Shown one piece after another: positions 41,294 to 50,626 of a DNA stretch of 64,000 nt. Under the pieces are notes generated by a model that worked only from the letters and a program-made list of their open reading frames with translations, was not told the DNA's origin and did not search any database. The DNA lies in NCBI GenBank assembly GCA_050953105.1, contig JBMNMA010000001.1:310001-374000 (forward strand), in the 5' to 3' direction. The number at the start of each line of letters is the position of its first letter. Position 1 is the first letter of the stretch. The position numbers were made by a program, and so were the translations under genes. Source of the stretch: UBA1206 sp050953105 (GTDB lineage Bacteria > Bacillota > Clostridia > Oscillospirales > CAG-382).

Positions 41294-42097
41294 ATGAACG
41301 AAACTTATGTAATATATGCCGATATTCTGTTTTTGATTAATTTTATTCTCGACTTCCTCTGCCTTTATACGGCGGGAGCAATTTTATCGGCGCCCTTTAA
41401 GGTAACAAGGCTTGTGGCTGCGGCCTTTTTGGGGGGAATATACTCGGTTGCGGCGGTTTTGATTTTTTCCCTTCCCCCGTATATAACGCTGCCTATTCAT
41501 ATTGCTGCGGCTTTGCTCCTCTGTCTTGTGACCTACGGCTTTGGTTCGGCCAAGACATATTTTATAAGGTGCGTGACTTATATAATAACCTCCGCCTTTA
41601 CGGGAGGGATCATAACCGCCGTTTTTTCCCTTACCGGCAGATACTACACCTACAACGGGGGCTTTTATGCCGAAATTTCCCCTGTTTTTCTTATAGTCAT
41701 TTCCCTGATTTCGGTGGGGGCGGCCTATATTTACGCAGTAGTGTGCCGTAAAAGGCTGTCAAACCTTTCGGTGGAGGCGGTTATTGAAAAAGGCGGCAAG
41801 AAATACAACGTAAAGCTGCTGGTGGACAGCGGTATGTTTGTAGTCGATCCCCTGACGGGGAAAAGGGTGGTTATTGTATCTTATACGGCTTTCGGCGGAG
41901 AAATTCCCTCCACGCCCAGGGTTATACCCATAAAAACTGCGACAGGCAGCTCGATTTTATACGGCTTTAAGCCGGATAAGCTGACAATAACCCTCCCCGG
42001 CGGTAAGGAGAAGGAAATACATCCTGTGGTGGCGGTGGACAACGGCAACGAAAGCTTTTCGGGGTATAACGGACTTATTTCCCCCTCATCAATATAA
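41294..42097 (+). CDS. spoIIGA: Sigma-E processing peptidase SpoIIGA
   Basis: 267 residues. N-terminal half: five membrane helices (YVIYADILFLINFILDF is the family start). C-terminal half: a cytoplasmic aspartic-protease-like domain with the catalytic Asp in KLLVDSGMFVVDPLTGK. It cleaves pro-sigma E after a SpoIIR signal from the forespore. I start at ATG 41294, as GGGG lies five bases before it; the TTG at 41282 has no site. sigE follows after 13 bases. Confidence 0.95.
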   Translation: MNETYVIYADILFLINFILDFLCLYTAGAILSAPFKVTRLVAAAFLGGIYSVAAVLIFSLPPYITLPIHIAAALLLCLVTYGFGSAKTYFIRCVTYIITSAFTGGIITAVFSLTGRYYTYNGGFYAEISPVFLIVISLISVGAAYIYAVVCRKRLSNLSVEAVIEKGGKKYNVKLLVDSGMFVVDPLTGKRVVIVSYTAFGGEIPSTPRVIPIKTATGSSILYGFKPDKLTITLPGGKEKEIHPVVAVDNGNESFSGYNGLISPSSI

Positions 42098-42110
42098 AGG
42101 AGGTTGCATT

Positions 42111-42824
42111 GTGGATAAATTGCTTAAAAAACTACCCATTATCGGCAAAATACTTGCTTTTTTCGGGTTGGATAACATTGTTTTTTACATAAACGGGGCG
42201 GCATCCCTGCCTCCTCCTTTGTCGGTGGAGGAGGAAAAGGAGCTTATAGACAATATTGAATGCGAGGAGTCGAGAAAGCTGCTTATAGAGCATAATCTGC
42301 GGCTGGTGGTGTATATCGCCAAAAAATTCGAGGCCACCGGTGCGGGGATTGAGGATCTTATATCCATTGGCACCATAGGACTTATTAAAGCGGTAAACAC
42401 ATTTAGAAGCGACAAGCAGATAAAACTTGCCACCTATGCATCCCGCTGCGTGGAAAATGAAATATTAATGTATATAAGAAAAACCGCAGGATTAAAATGC
42501 GAACTTTCCCTTGACGAGCCGTTAAACGTTGACTGGGACGGAAACGAGCTGCTTTTGGGGGATATGCTGGGAACCGAAAATGATTTTGTCTACCGGTCGA
42601 TAGAGGAAAACGAAGACAGAAAGATTATAAGCGAGGCATTAAAAAAGCTGCCCGAGCGGGAGAGGACGATTATCGAGCTGCGTTTCGGCTTTGGGGACAA
42701 CAAGGGGGAAAAAACCCAGAAAGAGGTTGCGGACATATTGGGAATATCCCAGTCCTATATTTCCCGCCTTGAAAAAAAGATTATCGTCCGCTTGAAGGAG
42801 GAGCTTTTCAAGCTGTCCTATTAA
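42111..42824 (+). CDS. sigE: Sporulation sigma factor E (pro-sigma E)
   Basis: 237 residues from GTG with AAAGGAGG. Mother-cell sigma factor. The ~27-residue pro-sequence is kept, with the cleavage-region pattern FYINGAASLPPPLS; region 2 (LLIEHNLRLVVYIAKKFE) and region 4 (KTQKEVADILGISQSYISRL) are complete. Directly follows its processing protease. The usual third gene, sigG, is not next to it here. Confidence 0.96.
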   Translation: MDKLLKKLPIIGKILAFFGLDNIVFYINGAASLPPPLSVEEEKELIDNIECEESRKLLIEHNLRLVVYIAKKFEATGAGIEDLISIGTIGLIKAVNTFRSDKQIKLATYASRCVENEILMYIRKTAGLKCELSLDEPLNVDWDGNELLLGDMLGTENDFVYRSIEENEDRKIISEALKKLPERERTIIELRFGFGDNKGEKTQKEVADILGISQSYISRLEKKIIVRLKEELFKLSY

Positions 42825-42956
42825 GGGTATATTAACGGTTGACAGAATTTTTTTGTTGTGATATACTGATTTCGTGTGAATATTCCGCCGCATTTCACGG
42901 GATGCGGAAAATATATATGTAAAAATACGAAAGAAAGGAGGAAAAAGTGTATTTCA

Positions 42957-43724
42957 TTGTTTTCATGGGGTAAAGAAAAGTCATTTACGCCGGATAAGTT
43001 TTCCAACAACCTGAAAAAAGGAATAGCCTTTGTGGATTACGAGTCCTGGTTTGTTTCAATGACCGTCAATTACGGAATGAAGCCCGACATCAAAGGATGG
43101 TATGAAAGCCTGTCAAAACGGGTAAACCTTGTGGAAGCCATTTTCTTTGCCGATTTTTCCCAAAAATCCCTTGCCGACGAAATTAAACGGATAAGACTTT
43201 ATTCAAATAAAATCATCGACACCCGAAACCCCACCGGCGTTAAAAAGGATTTTACCGATTTTATCATACTCGACAACATTTATCAAAAAGCTATGATGAG
43301 CGAAGGGCTTGACGTGTTTATTCTATTTTCGGGGGACGGGCATTTTTCTTCGGCTACGTCTTTTTTAAAGAACATCTGCGGCAAAGAAGTGGGTATTTAC
43401 GGAGTCAGAGGTTCATTTTCAAGGCAGCTTCAGGAAACCGCCAGCTGGACGGTTACCCTTCCCACCGAGGAAGAGCTTTTAGAAAACGATTACAACCTTA
43501 TACTTACCGAACTTAAAAAAACCAAAACAATGCTTGACGCCAATTTATTGATAAATAACCTTACAAGCAAAAACAAGTCGGTAAAGAAGCAATCCCTGCT
43601 GGACAGCCTTGACAGACTTCAAAAAGACGGAACAATAATTTCCCGCACCATAGGAAAAAGCAAAAACGTACTGTTTGTAGATTGGGAAAAAGCCAAAAAA
43701 GAGGGCTATATCAAAGAAATTTAA
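42957..43724 (+). CDS. NYN-domain (PIN-like) ribonuclease-type protein
   Basis: About 255 residues. The N-terminal NYN domain has KGIAFVDYESWF (first Asp), DFTDFIILDNIYQ and LDVFILFSGDGHFSSATSFL (C-terminal Asp pair), the acidic plan of LabA/DUF88 nucleases. The C-terminal ~80 residues are helical with a winged-helix-like end. AGGAGG at 42936-42941 is ideally placed for an ATT at 42951; the next normal codon is TTG 42957, used here with a long spacing. No ATG fits. Lies between sigE and rimP. Confidence 0.78.
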   Translation: MFSWGKEKSFTPDKFSNNLKKGIAFVDYESWFVSMTVNYGMKPDIKGWYESLSKRVNLVEAIFFADFSQKSLADEIKRIRLYSNKIIDTRNPTGVKKDFTDFIILDNIYQKAMMSEGLDVFILFSGDGHFSSATSFLKNICGKEVGIYGVRGSFSRQLQETASWTVTLPTEEELLENDYNLILTELKKTKTMLDANLLINNLTSKNKSVKKQSLLDSLDRLQKDGTIISRTIGKSKNVLFVDWEKAKKEGYIKEI

Positions 43725-43746
43725 GCAAATTTATTTAAAATATCTA

Positions 43747-43816
43747 TTGCAATTCATTATAATCCGTGATATAATGACTGTCAGATGATTAAGAGTGGGT
43801 TTCTGCCCACTCTTAA
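43747..43816 (+). promoter_or_regulatory. rimP-nusA-infB operon promoter and leader hairpin
   Basis: TTGCAA (43747-43752), 17 bases, TATAAT (43770-43775). Just after the expected start is a perfect stem AAGAGTGGG/CCCACTCTT (43791-43799 with 43806-43814), the short hairpin commonly seen in rimP leaders of Bacillota. Confidence 0.75.
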
Positions 43817-43844
43817 AATTTGCATAGAGGGAGTTTTGTCCGCA

Positions 43845-44306
43845 ATGAAACAAAACATTGCATCCACCGCAAGGAGCCTTGTGGAAGGTGAACTTAACAA
43901 GGCAGGCTTTGCCATTTGGGATGTTCGGTACGAAAAAGATTCAGGCGTGTGGAATTTGGTGTTTGAGGTGGACCTTTACCCCTCGGACGGCAGAAGCATG
44001 TCCATGACCGACTGCGAAAGGGCCAACGCAATTATAAATCCGATAATAGACAAGGCGGATTTAATCGAATCCTCCTACACCCTTGAGGTTTCTTCGGCAG
44101 GCCTTACACGGAACTTAAAAAGCAATTTTCATTTTGAAACCGCCTGCAAAGAAGGCTGGGATGTTCAAATAAAACTATACACGGCAGTTGACGGAATGAA
44201 AGAATTTTCCGGTAAAATAAGTGCCTTTTCGGGAAAAGAAATCGAAATGGGCAATATAATAATAAACAGAAAGAATATTGCGCGCGCAACCGCCGTTTTG
44301 GGATAA
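43845..44306 (+). CDS. rimP: Ribosome maturation factor RimP
   Basis: 153 residues. Helps 30S assembly. Motifs: GFAIWDVRYEKDSGVWNLVF, MTDCERANAIINPIID and YTLEVSSAGLTRNL (usual SSPGLDRPL). First gene of the conserved translation operon. I use the ATG at 43845, since the family starts close to it and AGAGGGAG lies 11 bases upstream; the ATG at 43785 lies inside the leader hairpin region. Confidence 0.93.
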   Translation: MKQNIASTARSLVEGELNKAGFAIWDVRYEKDSGVWNLVFEVDLYPSDGRSMSMTDCERANAIINPIIDKADLIESSYTLEVSSAGLTRNLKSNFHFETACKEGWDVQIKLYTAVDGMKEFSGKISAFSGKEIEMGNIIINRKNIARATAVLG

Positions 44307-44343
44307 ATTTTGCACAACAACTTTCAGAAAGGATACACAGAAA

Positions 44344-45384
44344 ATGAACAAGGAATTTTTCGACGCACTCGACGCCATTGTCAAGGAAAAGGGCATTCCC
44401 AAAGACTACATGGTGGAAAAAGTTGAGGCGGCGTTGCTTTCGGCTTTCAAGCGGGACAACGGGGGATTCCCCAACGCAAGGGTAAAGCTGGATTTTGACA
44501 AAAAAGAATTAAGGCTTATAAAACAACTCACCGTGGTCGAAAACGTCGAAAACCCTAAAACCGAAATTTCCCTTGAGGATGCACAGGTCAAGTCAAAGAA
44601 ATACGAAATCGGCGACATTTACGAAGAAGAAGTAAAAACCCACAATTTCGGCAGAATTTCCGCCCAGACGGCAAAGCAGGTTATTATTCAGGGCATAAGG
44701 GAAGCCGAACGGGGCATGATGCTTAGGGAATACGAAGAAAAGAAAGAAGAAATTGTTTCTGCCGTGGTGGAGGTTGTTGACCCGGTTACCGGCAACGCCG
44801 TTGTTGAGATAGGCAAAAACCACATGACCTTATACCGCAACGAGCAGATTCCCGGCGAAACGCTAAACCCCGGCGACAGAATAAAGGTTTTCATTACCGA
44901 GGTTAAAAAGAACGCAAAAGGCCCCTCGGTTTCGCTAAACCGCATCCATCCCGGTCTGGTAAAGCGTCTGTTTGAGCTTGAGGTTCCCGAAATTAAGGAC
45001 GGAATAGTAGAAATAAAGGCTATCGCCCGGGAGCCTGGTTCGAGAACCAAGATAGCCGTGGTGTCCCACGATCCCAACGTCGATCCCATAGGCACCTGCA
45101 TAGGCCCCAGGGGATCAAGAAAAAACGCCGTAACCCAGGAATTAAACGGGGAAAAAATAGATTTGATAAAATATTCCGACTCAAACGAGGAATTTATCGC
45201 CGCTTCCCTTGCTCCGGCAACGGTGCTTAGCGTAACCAAGCTCCCCGACGGGGACAGAACATACCGCGTTATGGTCAGCGAAGACCAGCTTTCTCTTGCC
45301 ATAGGCAGGGAGGGGCAGAACGCAAGGCTTGCGGCAAAGCTTACCGGCCTGAAAATCGACATAAAAGCCGGCAAAGAGGATTAA
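44344..45384 (+). CDS. nusA: Transcription termination/antitermination protein NusA
   Basis: 346 residues. N-terminal RNA-polymerase-binding domain (NKEFFDALDAIVKEKGIPKD), S1 domain, and KH1/KH2 domains (GPRGSRKNAVTQELNGEKID and LAIGREGQNARLAAKLTGLK). Like other Gram-positive NusA it lacks the acidic C-terminal repeats. The true start is the ATG at 44344 behind AGAAAGGA. Confidence 0.96.
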   Translation: MNKEFFDALDAIVKEKGIPKDYMVEKVEAALLSAFKRDNGGFPNARVKLDFDKKELRLIKQLTVVENVENPKTEISLEDAQVKSKKYEIGDIYEEEVKTHNFGRISAQTAKQVIIQGIREAERGMMLREYEEKKEEIVSAVVEVVDPVTGNAVVEIGKNHMTLYRNEQIPGETLNPGDRIKVFITEVKKNAKGPSVSLNRIHPGLVKRLFELEVPEIKDGIVEIKAIAREPGSRTKIAVVSHDPNVDPIGTCIGPRGSRKNAVTQELNGEKIDLIKYSDSNEEFIAASLAPATVLSVTKLPDGDRTYRVMVSEDQLSLAIGREGQNARLAAKLTGLKIDIKAGKED

Positions 45385-45419
45385 TATTTTCGGTTTGACA
45401 TTAAAAGTCGGGAGGCGGT

Positions 45420-45695
45420 ATGGTGAAGCCAAAGAAAAAGCCCGAAAGAAAATGCATCGGCTGCGGGGAGATGAAGGAAAAATCAAGCCTTATCAGGATT
45501 GTCCGCTCCCCTGAGGGCAATATATTCATAGACAAATCATTAAAGGCAAACGGCCGGGGCGCATATATCTGCAACAATGTATCCTGCCTTGCCAAATGCC
45601 AGAAAGCAAAGCGGTTTGATAAGGCCTTTGGCCTTCCGGTGCCGGCGGAGGTCTATGAAAATCTGGAGGGACTTATTGGAAAAGATAATGGATAA
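45420..45695 (+). CDS. ylxR: YlxR-family RNA-binding protein
   Basis: 91 residues. DUF448 motif RKCIGCGEMKEKSSLIRIVR followed by GRGAYICNNVSCLAKCQKAK. Reported as a nucleoid-associated or RNA-binding regulator in Bacillus. Conserved position between nusA and the L7Ae-like gene, which it overlaps by 8 bases. Confidence 0.93.
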   Translation: MVKPKKKPERKCIGCGEMKEKSSLIRIVRSPEGNIFIDKSLKANGRGAYICNNVSCLAKCQKAKRFDKAFGLPVPAEVYENLEGLIGKDNG

Positions 45696-46005
45696 AGTGC
45701 TCCAAGCCATAGGATTGTGTAAAAAGGCAGGCAAGCTGACCTTTGGCGCCGACGGCGTTGTGGACGCCATAAGAGCAAAAAAAGCAAAGGTTGTCATAGT
45801 GGCGGCCGACGCTTCCCAAAACACAGTAAAAAAGATAACCGATAAAGCAACCTTTTACGGCATAAATTGTGAAATTGTAAACTACACCCAAAAAGAGTTA
45901 GGCCGGGCTATAGGAAAACAAGTGTGCGCCGCCGTCGCCATCTGCGACGATAACATGGCAAAAATGTATTCCGCGGCAAAGCTCAAAACAGCGGAGGTAA
46001 ACTGA
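45688..46005 (+). CDS. L7Ae-family ribosomal-type protein (YlxQ-like)
   Basis: 105 residues. KAGKLTFGADGVVDAIR and VVIVAADASQNTVKKI match the L7Ae/L30e/S12e RNA-binding fold that recognises kink-turns. The ATG at 45688 lies inside the end of ylxR, with GGAAAAG in front. infB begins directly after its stop. Confidence 0.92.
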   Translation: MDKVLQAIGLCKKAGKLTFGADGVVDAIRAKKAKVVIVAADASQNTVKKITDKATFYGINCEIVNYTQKELGRAIGKQVCAAVAICDDNMAKMYSAAKLKTAEVN

Positions 46006-48327
46006 ATGGCTGAAGAAAAAATACGTATAAATTCCCTCGCAAAGGACCTGAATGTCAAAAGCAAGGATCTTATTGATCTGCTTGCCAAACACGGCTATGG
46101 CGGAAAAAGCTATATGACCGCCCTTGAGTCTGAGGAGCTTTCGATTATATTCGAATACTACACCCAGCAGAATCAGACCGACTTGACCGCCTTTTTCAAG
46201 TCCTACGAAGATAAAATTGCCGAAAAGAAAAAGCGGGAGGAAGAGGAAAAGGAAAAAGCAAGGGCGGAATTTAAGCAGATGCAGGATGCCGCCAAGGCAA
46301 AAAAGCCCTCCGCTCAAAACACCCAACCCAAAAAACAGACCCCTCCCCCGCCCAAACGCTCAAAAACCGAAGTCAGGGTAGTGGATACCAGAGGAACGCT
46401 GTCGGTTGATATTTCCAAGTATGACGAAAAGCTTGAAACCTTTGTCCCCGACACCGACCGTATAGGCGATACCAAGGTTAAGATAAAAAAGAAAACGGCC
46501 CGGGACGCTCAGGAAGCTGCCAAGGCCGCCAAAAAGAAGTTTGACAAGACAAAGCCAAAATTCGTTCCCAAGCCCGTTCAGCTTAAAATTACCGTTCCCG
46601 ACGAAATTTCGGTGGGTGAGCTGGCCTCCAGGATGAAAATAACCGCAGGCGAAGTTATTAAAAAGCTTATGACCATGGGGGTTATGGCAAGCGTCAACGA
46701 TATGATAGACTATGACACCGCCTATCTTGTGGCCGACGAGTTTAAAATTATCGTTGAAAAAGAGGTTGTGGTGTCCCTTGAGGACAGAGTATTCGGCACC
46801 GACGCCCCTGACAAGGAAGAAGATCTCAAGCCCAGGGCCCCTGTAGTGGTGGTTATGGGCCATGTCGACCACGGCAAAACTTCACTCCTTGACGCTATCC
46901 GCAACACCAACGTTACCGCCGGTGAAGCAGGTGGCATAACCCAGCATATCGGCGCATATACGGTAACCATTGACGGACGGGAGATTACCTTCCTTGACAC
47001 CCCGGGCCACGCCGCCTTTACCGCCATGCGGGCAAGAGGTGCCAAAATAACCGACATTGCTGTGCTGGTGGTAGCCGCCGACGACGGGGTTATGCCCCAG
47101 ACGGTGGAAGCCATTAACCACGCAAAGGCCGCCAATGTTGAAATTATAGTTGCAATAAACAAAATGGATAAACCCGGTGCAGACCCCGAACGGGTTAAAA
47201 ACGAGCTTACCAAATACGAACTCCTCCCCGAAGAATGGGGCGGAAACACCATTTGCGTCCCCGTTTCGGCACTAAAGCGCACCAACATAGATAAACTGCT
47301 TGAAATGATTATCCTTTCGGCAGACATAATGGAGCTTAAAGCCAATCCCGACAAGCCCGCCAAAGGTGTTGTCATTGAAGCCCGCCTTGATAAAGGCCGT
47401 GGAGCAGTTGCCACCGTTCTCGTTCAGGAAGGCACCCTTAAAACCGGCGACATTATTATAGCCGGCACCACATCGGGCAGAATAAGGCATATGGCCGACG
47501 ACAAGGGCAAAACCCTTAAAACTGCCGGTCCCTCCAAGCCTGTGGAGATTATGGGCCTTTCGGAGGTTCCCGGAGCCGGGGATATGTTTGCCGCAGTTGC
47601 CGACGAACGCCTTGCCAGGGAGCTGGTGGAAAAGCGCAAGCACGAGGAAAAAACCAAGCTGCTTAAGGCCGAGTCCAAGGTCAGCCTGGATGAGCTGTTC
47701 AGCCGCATTGAAAGCGGCTCCAAAACCCTTAACATTATCGTTAAGGCAGACGTGCAGGGTTCTGCGGAGGCGGTTAAGTCCTCCCTTGAAAAGCTGTCCA
47801 ACGACGAAGTCAAGGTGTCGGTCATCCATGCCGGTGCCGGCGCTATAACCGAAGGGGACGTTATGCTTGCCAACGCATCTGATGCGTTGATTGTCGGCTT
47901 TAACATCCGTCCCGACCGGCAGGCCCTTGAAATGGCCACCCGGGACAAGGTTGAAATAAGAACCTACCGTGTAATTTACGAATGTATAGAAGAAGTCCAG
48001 GCCGCCATGAAGGGTATGCTTGCCCCCAAGTTCAAGGAAGTTATCCTTGGCCGTGCGGAGGTGCGCCAGGCTATACGTGTTCCCAACATCGGGACAATAG
48101 CCGGCTCCTATATAACCGACGGCAAGATTACCCGAAATGCCCTTGTAAGAGTTATAAGGGACGGCGTTGTGGTTGCCGAGGACAAGATAGGCTCCCTCAA
48201 GCGCTTTAAGGACGACGTCAGGGAGGTTGCCCAGTCCTACGAATGCGGCATAGGCCTTGACCGCTTTAACGACATTAAGGAAGGCGACGTGCTGGAAGCC
48301 TATATTATGGAGGAAGTGGCGAGATAA
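46006..48327 (+). CDS. infB: Translation initiation factor IF-2
   Basis: 773 residues. N-terminal IF2_N module (RINSLAKDLNVKSKDLIDLL), a Lys/Glu-rich charged linker, a second IF2_N-like module, then the G domain (GHVDHGKTSLLD, DTPGHAAFT, NKMDKPG), domain II, domain III and the fMet-tRNA-binding C2 domain (RVIRDGVVVAEDKIGSLKRF). Places initiator tRNA on the 30S subunit. One-base overlap of its stop with rbfA (TAATG). Confidence 0.98.
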   Translation: MAEEKIRINSLAKDLNVKSKDLIDLLAKHGYGGKSYMTALESEELSIIFEYYTQQNQTDLTAFFKSYEDKIAEKKKREEEEKEKARAEFKQMQDAAKAKKPSAQNTQPKKQTPPPPKRSKTEVRVVDTRGTLSVDISKYDEKLETFVPDTDRIGDTKVKIKKKTARDAQEAAKAAKKKFDKTKPKFVPKPVQLKITVPDEISVGELASRMKITAGEVIKKLMTMGVMASVNDMIDYDTAYLVADEFKIIVEKEVVVSLEDRVFGTDAPDKEEDLKPRAPVVVVMGHVDHGKTSLLDAIRNTNVTAGEAGGITQHIGAYTVTIDGREITFLDTPGHAAFTAMRARGAKITDIAVLVVAADDGVMPQTVEAINHAKAANVEIIVAINKMDKPGADPERVKNELTKYELLPEEWGGNTICVPVSALKRTNIDKLLEMIILSADIMELKANPDKPAKGVVIEARLDKGRGAVATVLVQEGTLKTGDIIIAGTTSGRIRHMADDKGKTLKTAGPSKPVEIMGLSEVPGAGDMFAAVADERLARELVEKRKHEEKTKLLKAESKVSLDELFSRIESGSKTLNIIVKADVQGSAEAVKSSLEKLSNDEVKVSVIHAGAGAITEGDVMLANASDALIVGFNIRPDRQALEMATRDKVEIRTYRVIYECIEEVQAAMKGMLAPKFKEVILGRAEVRQAIRVPNIGTIAGSYITDGKITRNALVRVIRDGVVVAEDKIGSLKRFKDDVREVAQSYECGIGLDRFNDIKEGDVLEAYIMEEVAR

Positions 48328-48677
48328 TGGCGTCAAACAGGATTGACCAGATAAACGAACAGGTTAAGGCGACGCTTACCGAGATTTTCCGCAGGGTAAA
48401 GGATCCGAGAGTGTCCAAGGCCTTTATTTCGGTCACCGGAGCCGAGGTTTCAAAGGACCTTTCGGTTGCCAAAATTTATTACAGCGTGCTTAACGGAAAC
48501 GAGGATGAGGTGGCGGTGGGTTTAAAGTCGGCAAGCGGCTATATAAGAAGCGAGCTGGCGAAGAACTTAAACCTCCGCAACACCCCCAAGCTGACCTTTA
48601 TCAAGGATTCCTCCGCCGAAAGGGCGCTGCATATAGCAAAGCTGCTAAAGGAAATAAATGATGAAAATAACGATTAA
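48327..48677 (+). CDS. rbfA: Ribosome-binding factor A
   Basis: 116 residues. KH-fold 30S maturation factor; RIDQINEQVKATLTEIFRRV and the AKIYYSVLNG strand are typical. Its end overlaps the nrnA start by 20 bases. Confidence 0.95.
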   Translation: MASNRIDQINEQVKATLTEIFRRVKDPRVSKAFISVTGAEVSKDLSVAKIYYSVLNGNEDEVAVGLKSASGYIRSELAKNLNLRNTPKLTFIKDSSAERALHIAKLLKEINDENND

Positions 48678-49626
48678 CGAATGCGTTGAGTTTTTCAAGG
48701 CAAACGACAATTATCTTATTTTCACCCACGCCGCCCCCGACGGGGACACGCTGGGTTCGGGCTTTGCGCTTAAATATGCTCTTGAAAAGACGGGCAAAAA
48801 AGCAGTTGTGTTCAATCCTGACAAGCTGCCGAACCGCCTTGCATTTATGACCGAGGGTATTGAAGTGTTAAACAAGATACCCGAAGGGGATTATACCCTT
48901 GTAAGCGTGGATGTGGCATCCCCTGCCATGCTTAAAGGCCTTGACAAAGAGTACCTTGAAAACCTGGTTTTTGACCTGTCGGTTGACCATCACGACGTTA
49001 ACACCATAAAAACCGAAAGGCTGTTATGCCTTAGCGAGTATCCCGCCACGGGGGAGATTATTGCTGAAATAACCAAGAATCTGGGCGTTGCCTTAGATCA
49101 AACCAACGCCGTATGGCTGTATACCGCCATATCTTCAGATTCGGGGTGTTTCAGATACTCCTCCACCCGTCCCCAAACCCACCTTGTCGCCGCCGAGCTG
49201 CTTGCTACCGGAATTGATTTTGCGAAAATAAACCGCAGAATTTTCGAACATAAAACCCCCGGTCAGCTTGCCCTTGAAAGGGACGCTTATAAAAATCTTG
49301 AGCTGTTTTACGGCGGAAAGGTGGCTATTGTCTGCCTTTCGGACAGTGTGCTGCGGCAGGATTTTGTTGACGAAAACGACGTTGACCAGATAAACAATAT
49401 CCCCCGTCAGGTTGCCGGGGTTGAGGTTTCGGCCCTTATACGCACCCACGGGGATGAAATAAAGGTTTCCTTTAGGTCAAACGACTACTTTAATGTGGCC
49501 GAACTGGCAAAGTCCTTTGGCGGAGGAGGGCATATCCACGCAGCAGGCTGCCGTTTTTCCACCACAGTATTTGATGCAAAGGAAAAAATACTTGAGGCAT
49601 TAAAAAGCCACTTTGATAAAAGCTGA
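48658..49626 (+). CDS. nrnA: NrnA-type DHH/DHHA1 phosphoesterase
   Basis: 322 residues. Bifunctional oligoribonuclease/pAp phosphatase family. Manganese motifs: THAAPDGDTLGSG, VSVDVAS, VDHHDVN; the C-terminal DHHA1 substrate motif is GGGGHIHAAG. Removes short RNA pieces and pAp. Usual place between rbfA and truB. Confidence 0.93.
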   Translation: MMKITINECVEFFKANDNYLIFTHAAPDGDTLGSGFALKYALEKTGKKAVVFNPDKLPNRLAFMTEGIEVLNKIPEGDYTLVSVDVASPAMLKGLDKEYLENLVFDLSVDHHDVNTIKTERLLCLSEYPATGEIIAEITKNLGVALDQTNAVWLYTAISSDSGCFRYSSTRPQTHLVAAELLATGIDFAKINRRIFEHKTPGQLALERDAYKNLELFYGGKVAIVCLSDSVLRQDFVDENDVDQINNIPRQVAGVEVSALIRTHGDEIKVSFRSNDYFNVAELAKSFGGGGHIHAAGCRFSTTVFDAKEKILEALKSHFDKS

Positions 49627-49627
49627 A

Positions 49628-50530
49628 ATGGCCGAATTTGATATAAACGGAATTATAATAATAAATAAAAATGCCGGAGTAACATCCCACACCGCCTTGA
49701 ATATGACAAGGCAGCTTTTTGACTGTCAAAAGGCAGGACACTGCGGCACTCTTGATCCCAACGCCAGAGGGGTGCTGCCGGTAATGCTGGGCAACGCCGT
49801 AAAGGCATCTGAGTTTTTGACCGAACACAACAAAAGCTATGTGGCCGAGCTGATTTTAGGTATAAAAACCGACTCCGGGGATATAACCGGAAACGTGATT
49901 GAAAAATCAACCCTTCCCCTTCCCTCTTTTGAGGAAATAAAAAAGGCGGTAAAATCCTTTGAGGGAGGGTATGACCAGATTCCTCCCATGTATTCGGCTT
50001 TGAAGGTAAACGGAAAAAAGCTGGTGGACATTGCCCGTAAAGGGCAGGAGGTCGAAAGAAATCCACGACGGGTGGATATCTATTCCATCGATTTGAATGA
50101 AAACGAAGGCAAGCTGTTTGTCTCCGTTGACTGCTCCCGGGGGACATATATACGCACCCTGTGCGAGGATATAGGAAATGTGCTTGGCATTCCTGCCTGT
50201 ATGGGCGATCTTCTCCGCACCCGGGTGGGCAATTTTTCTTTAGAAAACGCAGTAACCGTGGACGAACTTGCCGGCATGACGCCGGATGAGCGTAAAGCCT
50301 TTATTATTCCGGTGGACAAGGCCCTTGACGGTTTTGAAAAAGCTGAAATAAAGGGATTTTTCGCCACCCTTGTAAAAAACGGCCTTGCGGTGGAAACAAG
50401 AAAGCTGGGACTTGATTTCCCCGAAGGAAGTATTTTGCGGCTTTATGAAAACGGCATTTTCTTTGCCGTAGGGGAAATTATTAAAATTGATGATAAATTG
50501 TGTCTTAAACATAAAAAAATATTTGTATAA
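49628..50530 (+). CDS. truB: tRNA pseudouridine-55 synthase
   Basis: 300 residues. Makes pseudouridine 55 in the tRNA T loop. The catalytic Asp is in HCGTLDPNARGVLPV (usual ATGVL changed to ARGVL); VDCSRGTYIRTLCEDIG is the second typical block. Starts one base after the nrnA stop. Last gene of the translation operon; no ribF or rpsO follows. Confidence 0.95.
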   Translation: MAEFDINGIIIINKNAGVTSHTALNMTRQLFDCQKAGHCGTLDPNARGVLPVMLGNAVKASEFLTEHNKSYVAELILGIKTDSGDITGNVIEKSTLPLPSFEEIKKAVKSFEGGYDQIPPMYSALKVNGKKLVDIARKGQEVERNPRRVDIYSIDLNENEGKLFVSVDCSRGTYIRTLCEDIGNVLGIPACMGDLLRTRVGNFSLENAVTVDELAGMTPDERKAFIIPVDKALDGFEKAEIKGFFATLVKNGLAVETRKLGLDFPEGSILRLYENGIFFAVGEIIKIDDKLCLKHKKIFV

Positions 50531-50561
50531 TACCTAATCGGACAAAATATTACATTAACAT

Positions 50562-50606
50562 AATGCTATCATGGCTACAAACCGCTGTGATGGCATTTTA
50601 TTTTAT
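50562..50606 (+). terminator. Terminator after truB
   Basis: ATGCTATCA pairs with TGATGGCAT (one G-U pair), followed by TTTTATTTTAT. Confidence 0.6.
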
Positions 50607-50626
50607 GAAAGGACAGGATTTCACCA

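Noticed and set aside
47272..48336. 354-codon minus-strand frame opposite infB
   Set aside because: Composition follows the codon pattern of infB read in reverse; no recognisable domain, and infB is complete and conserved.
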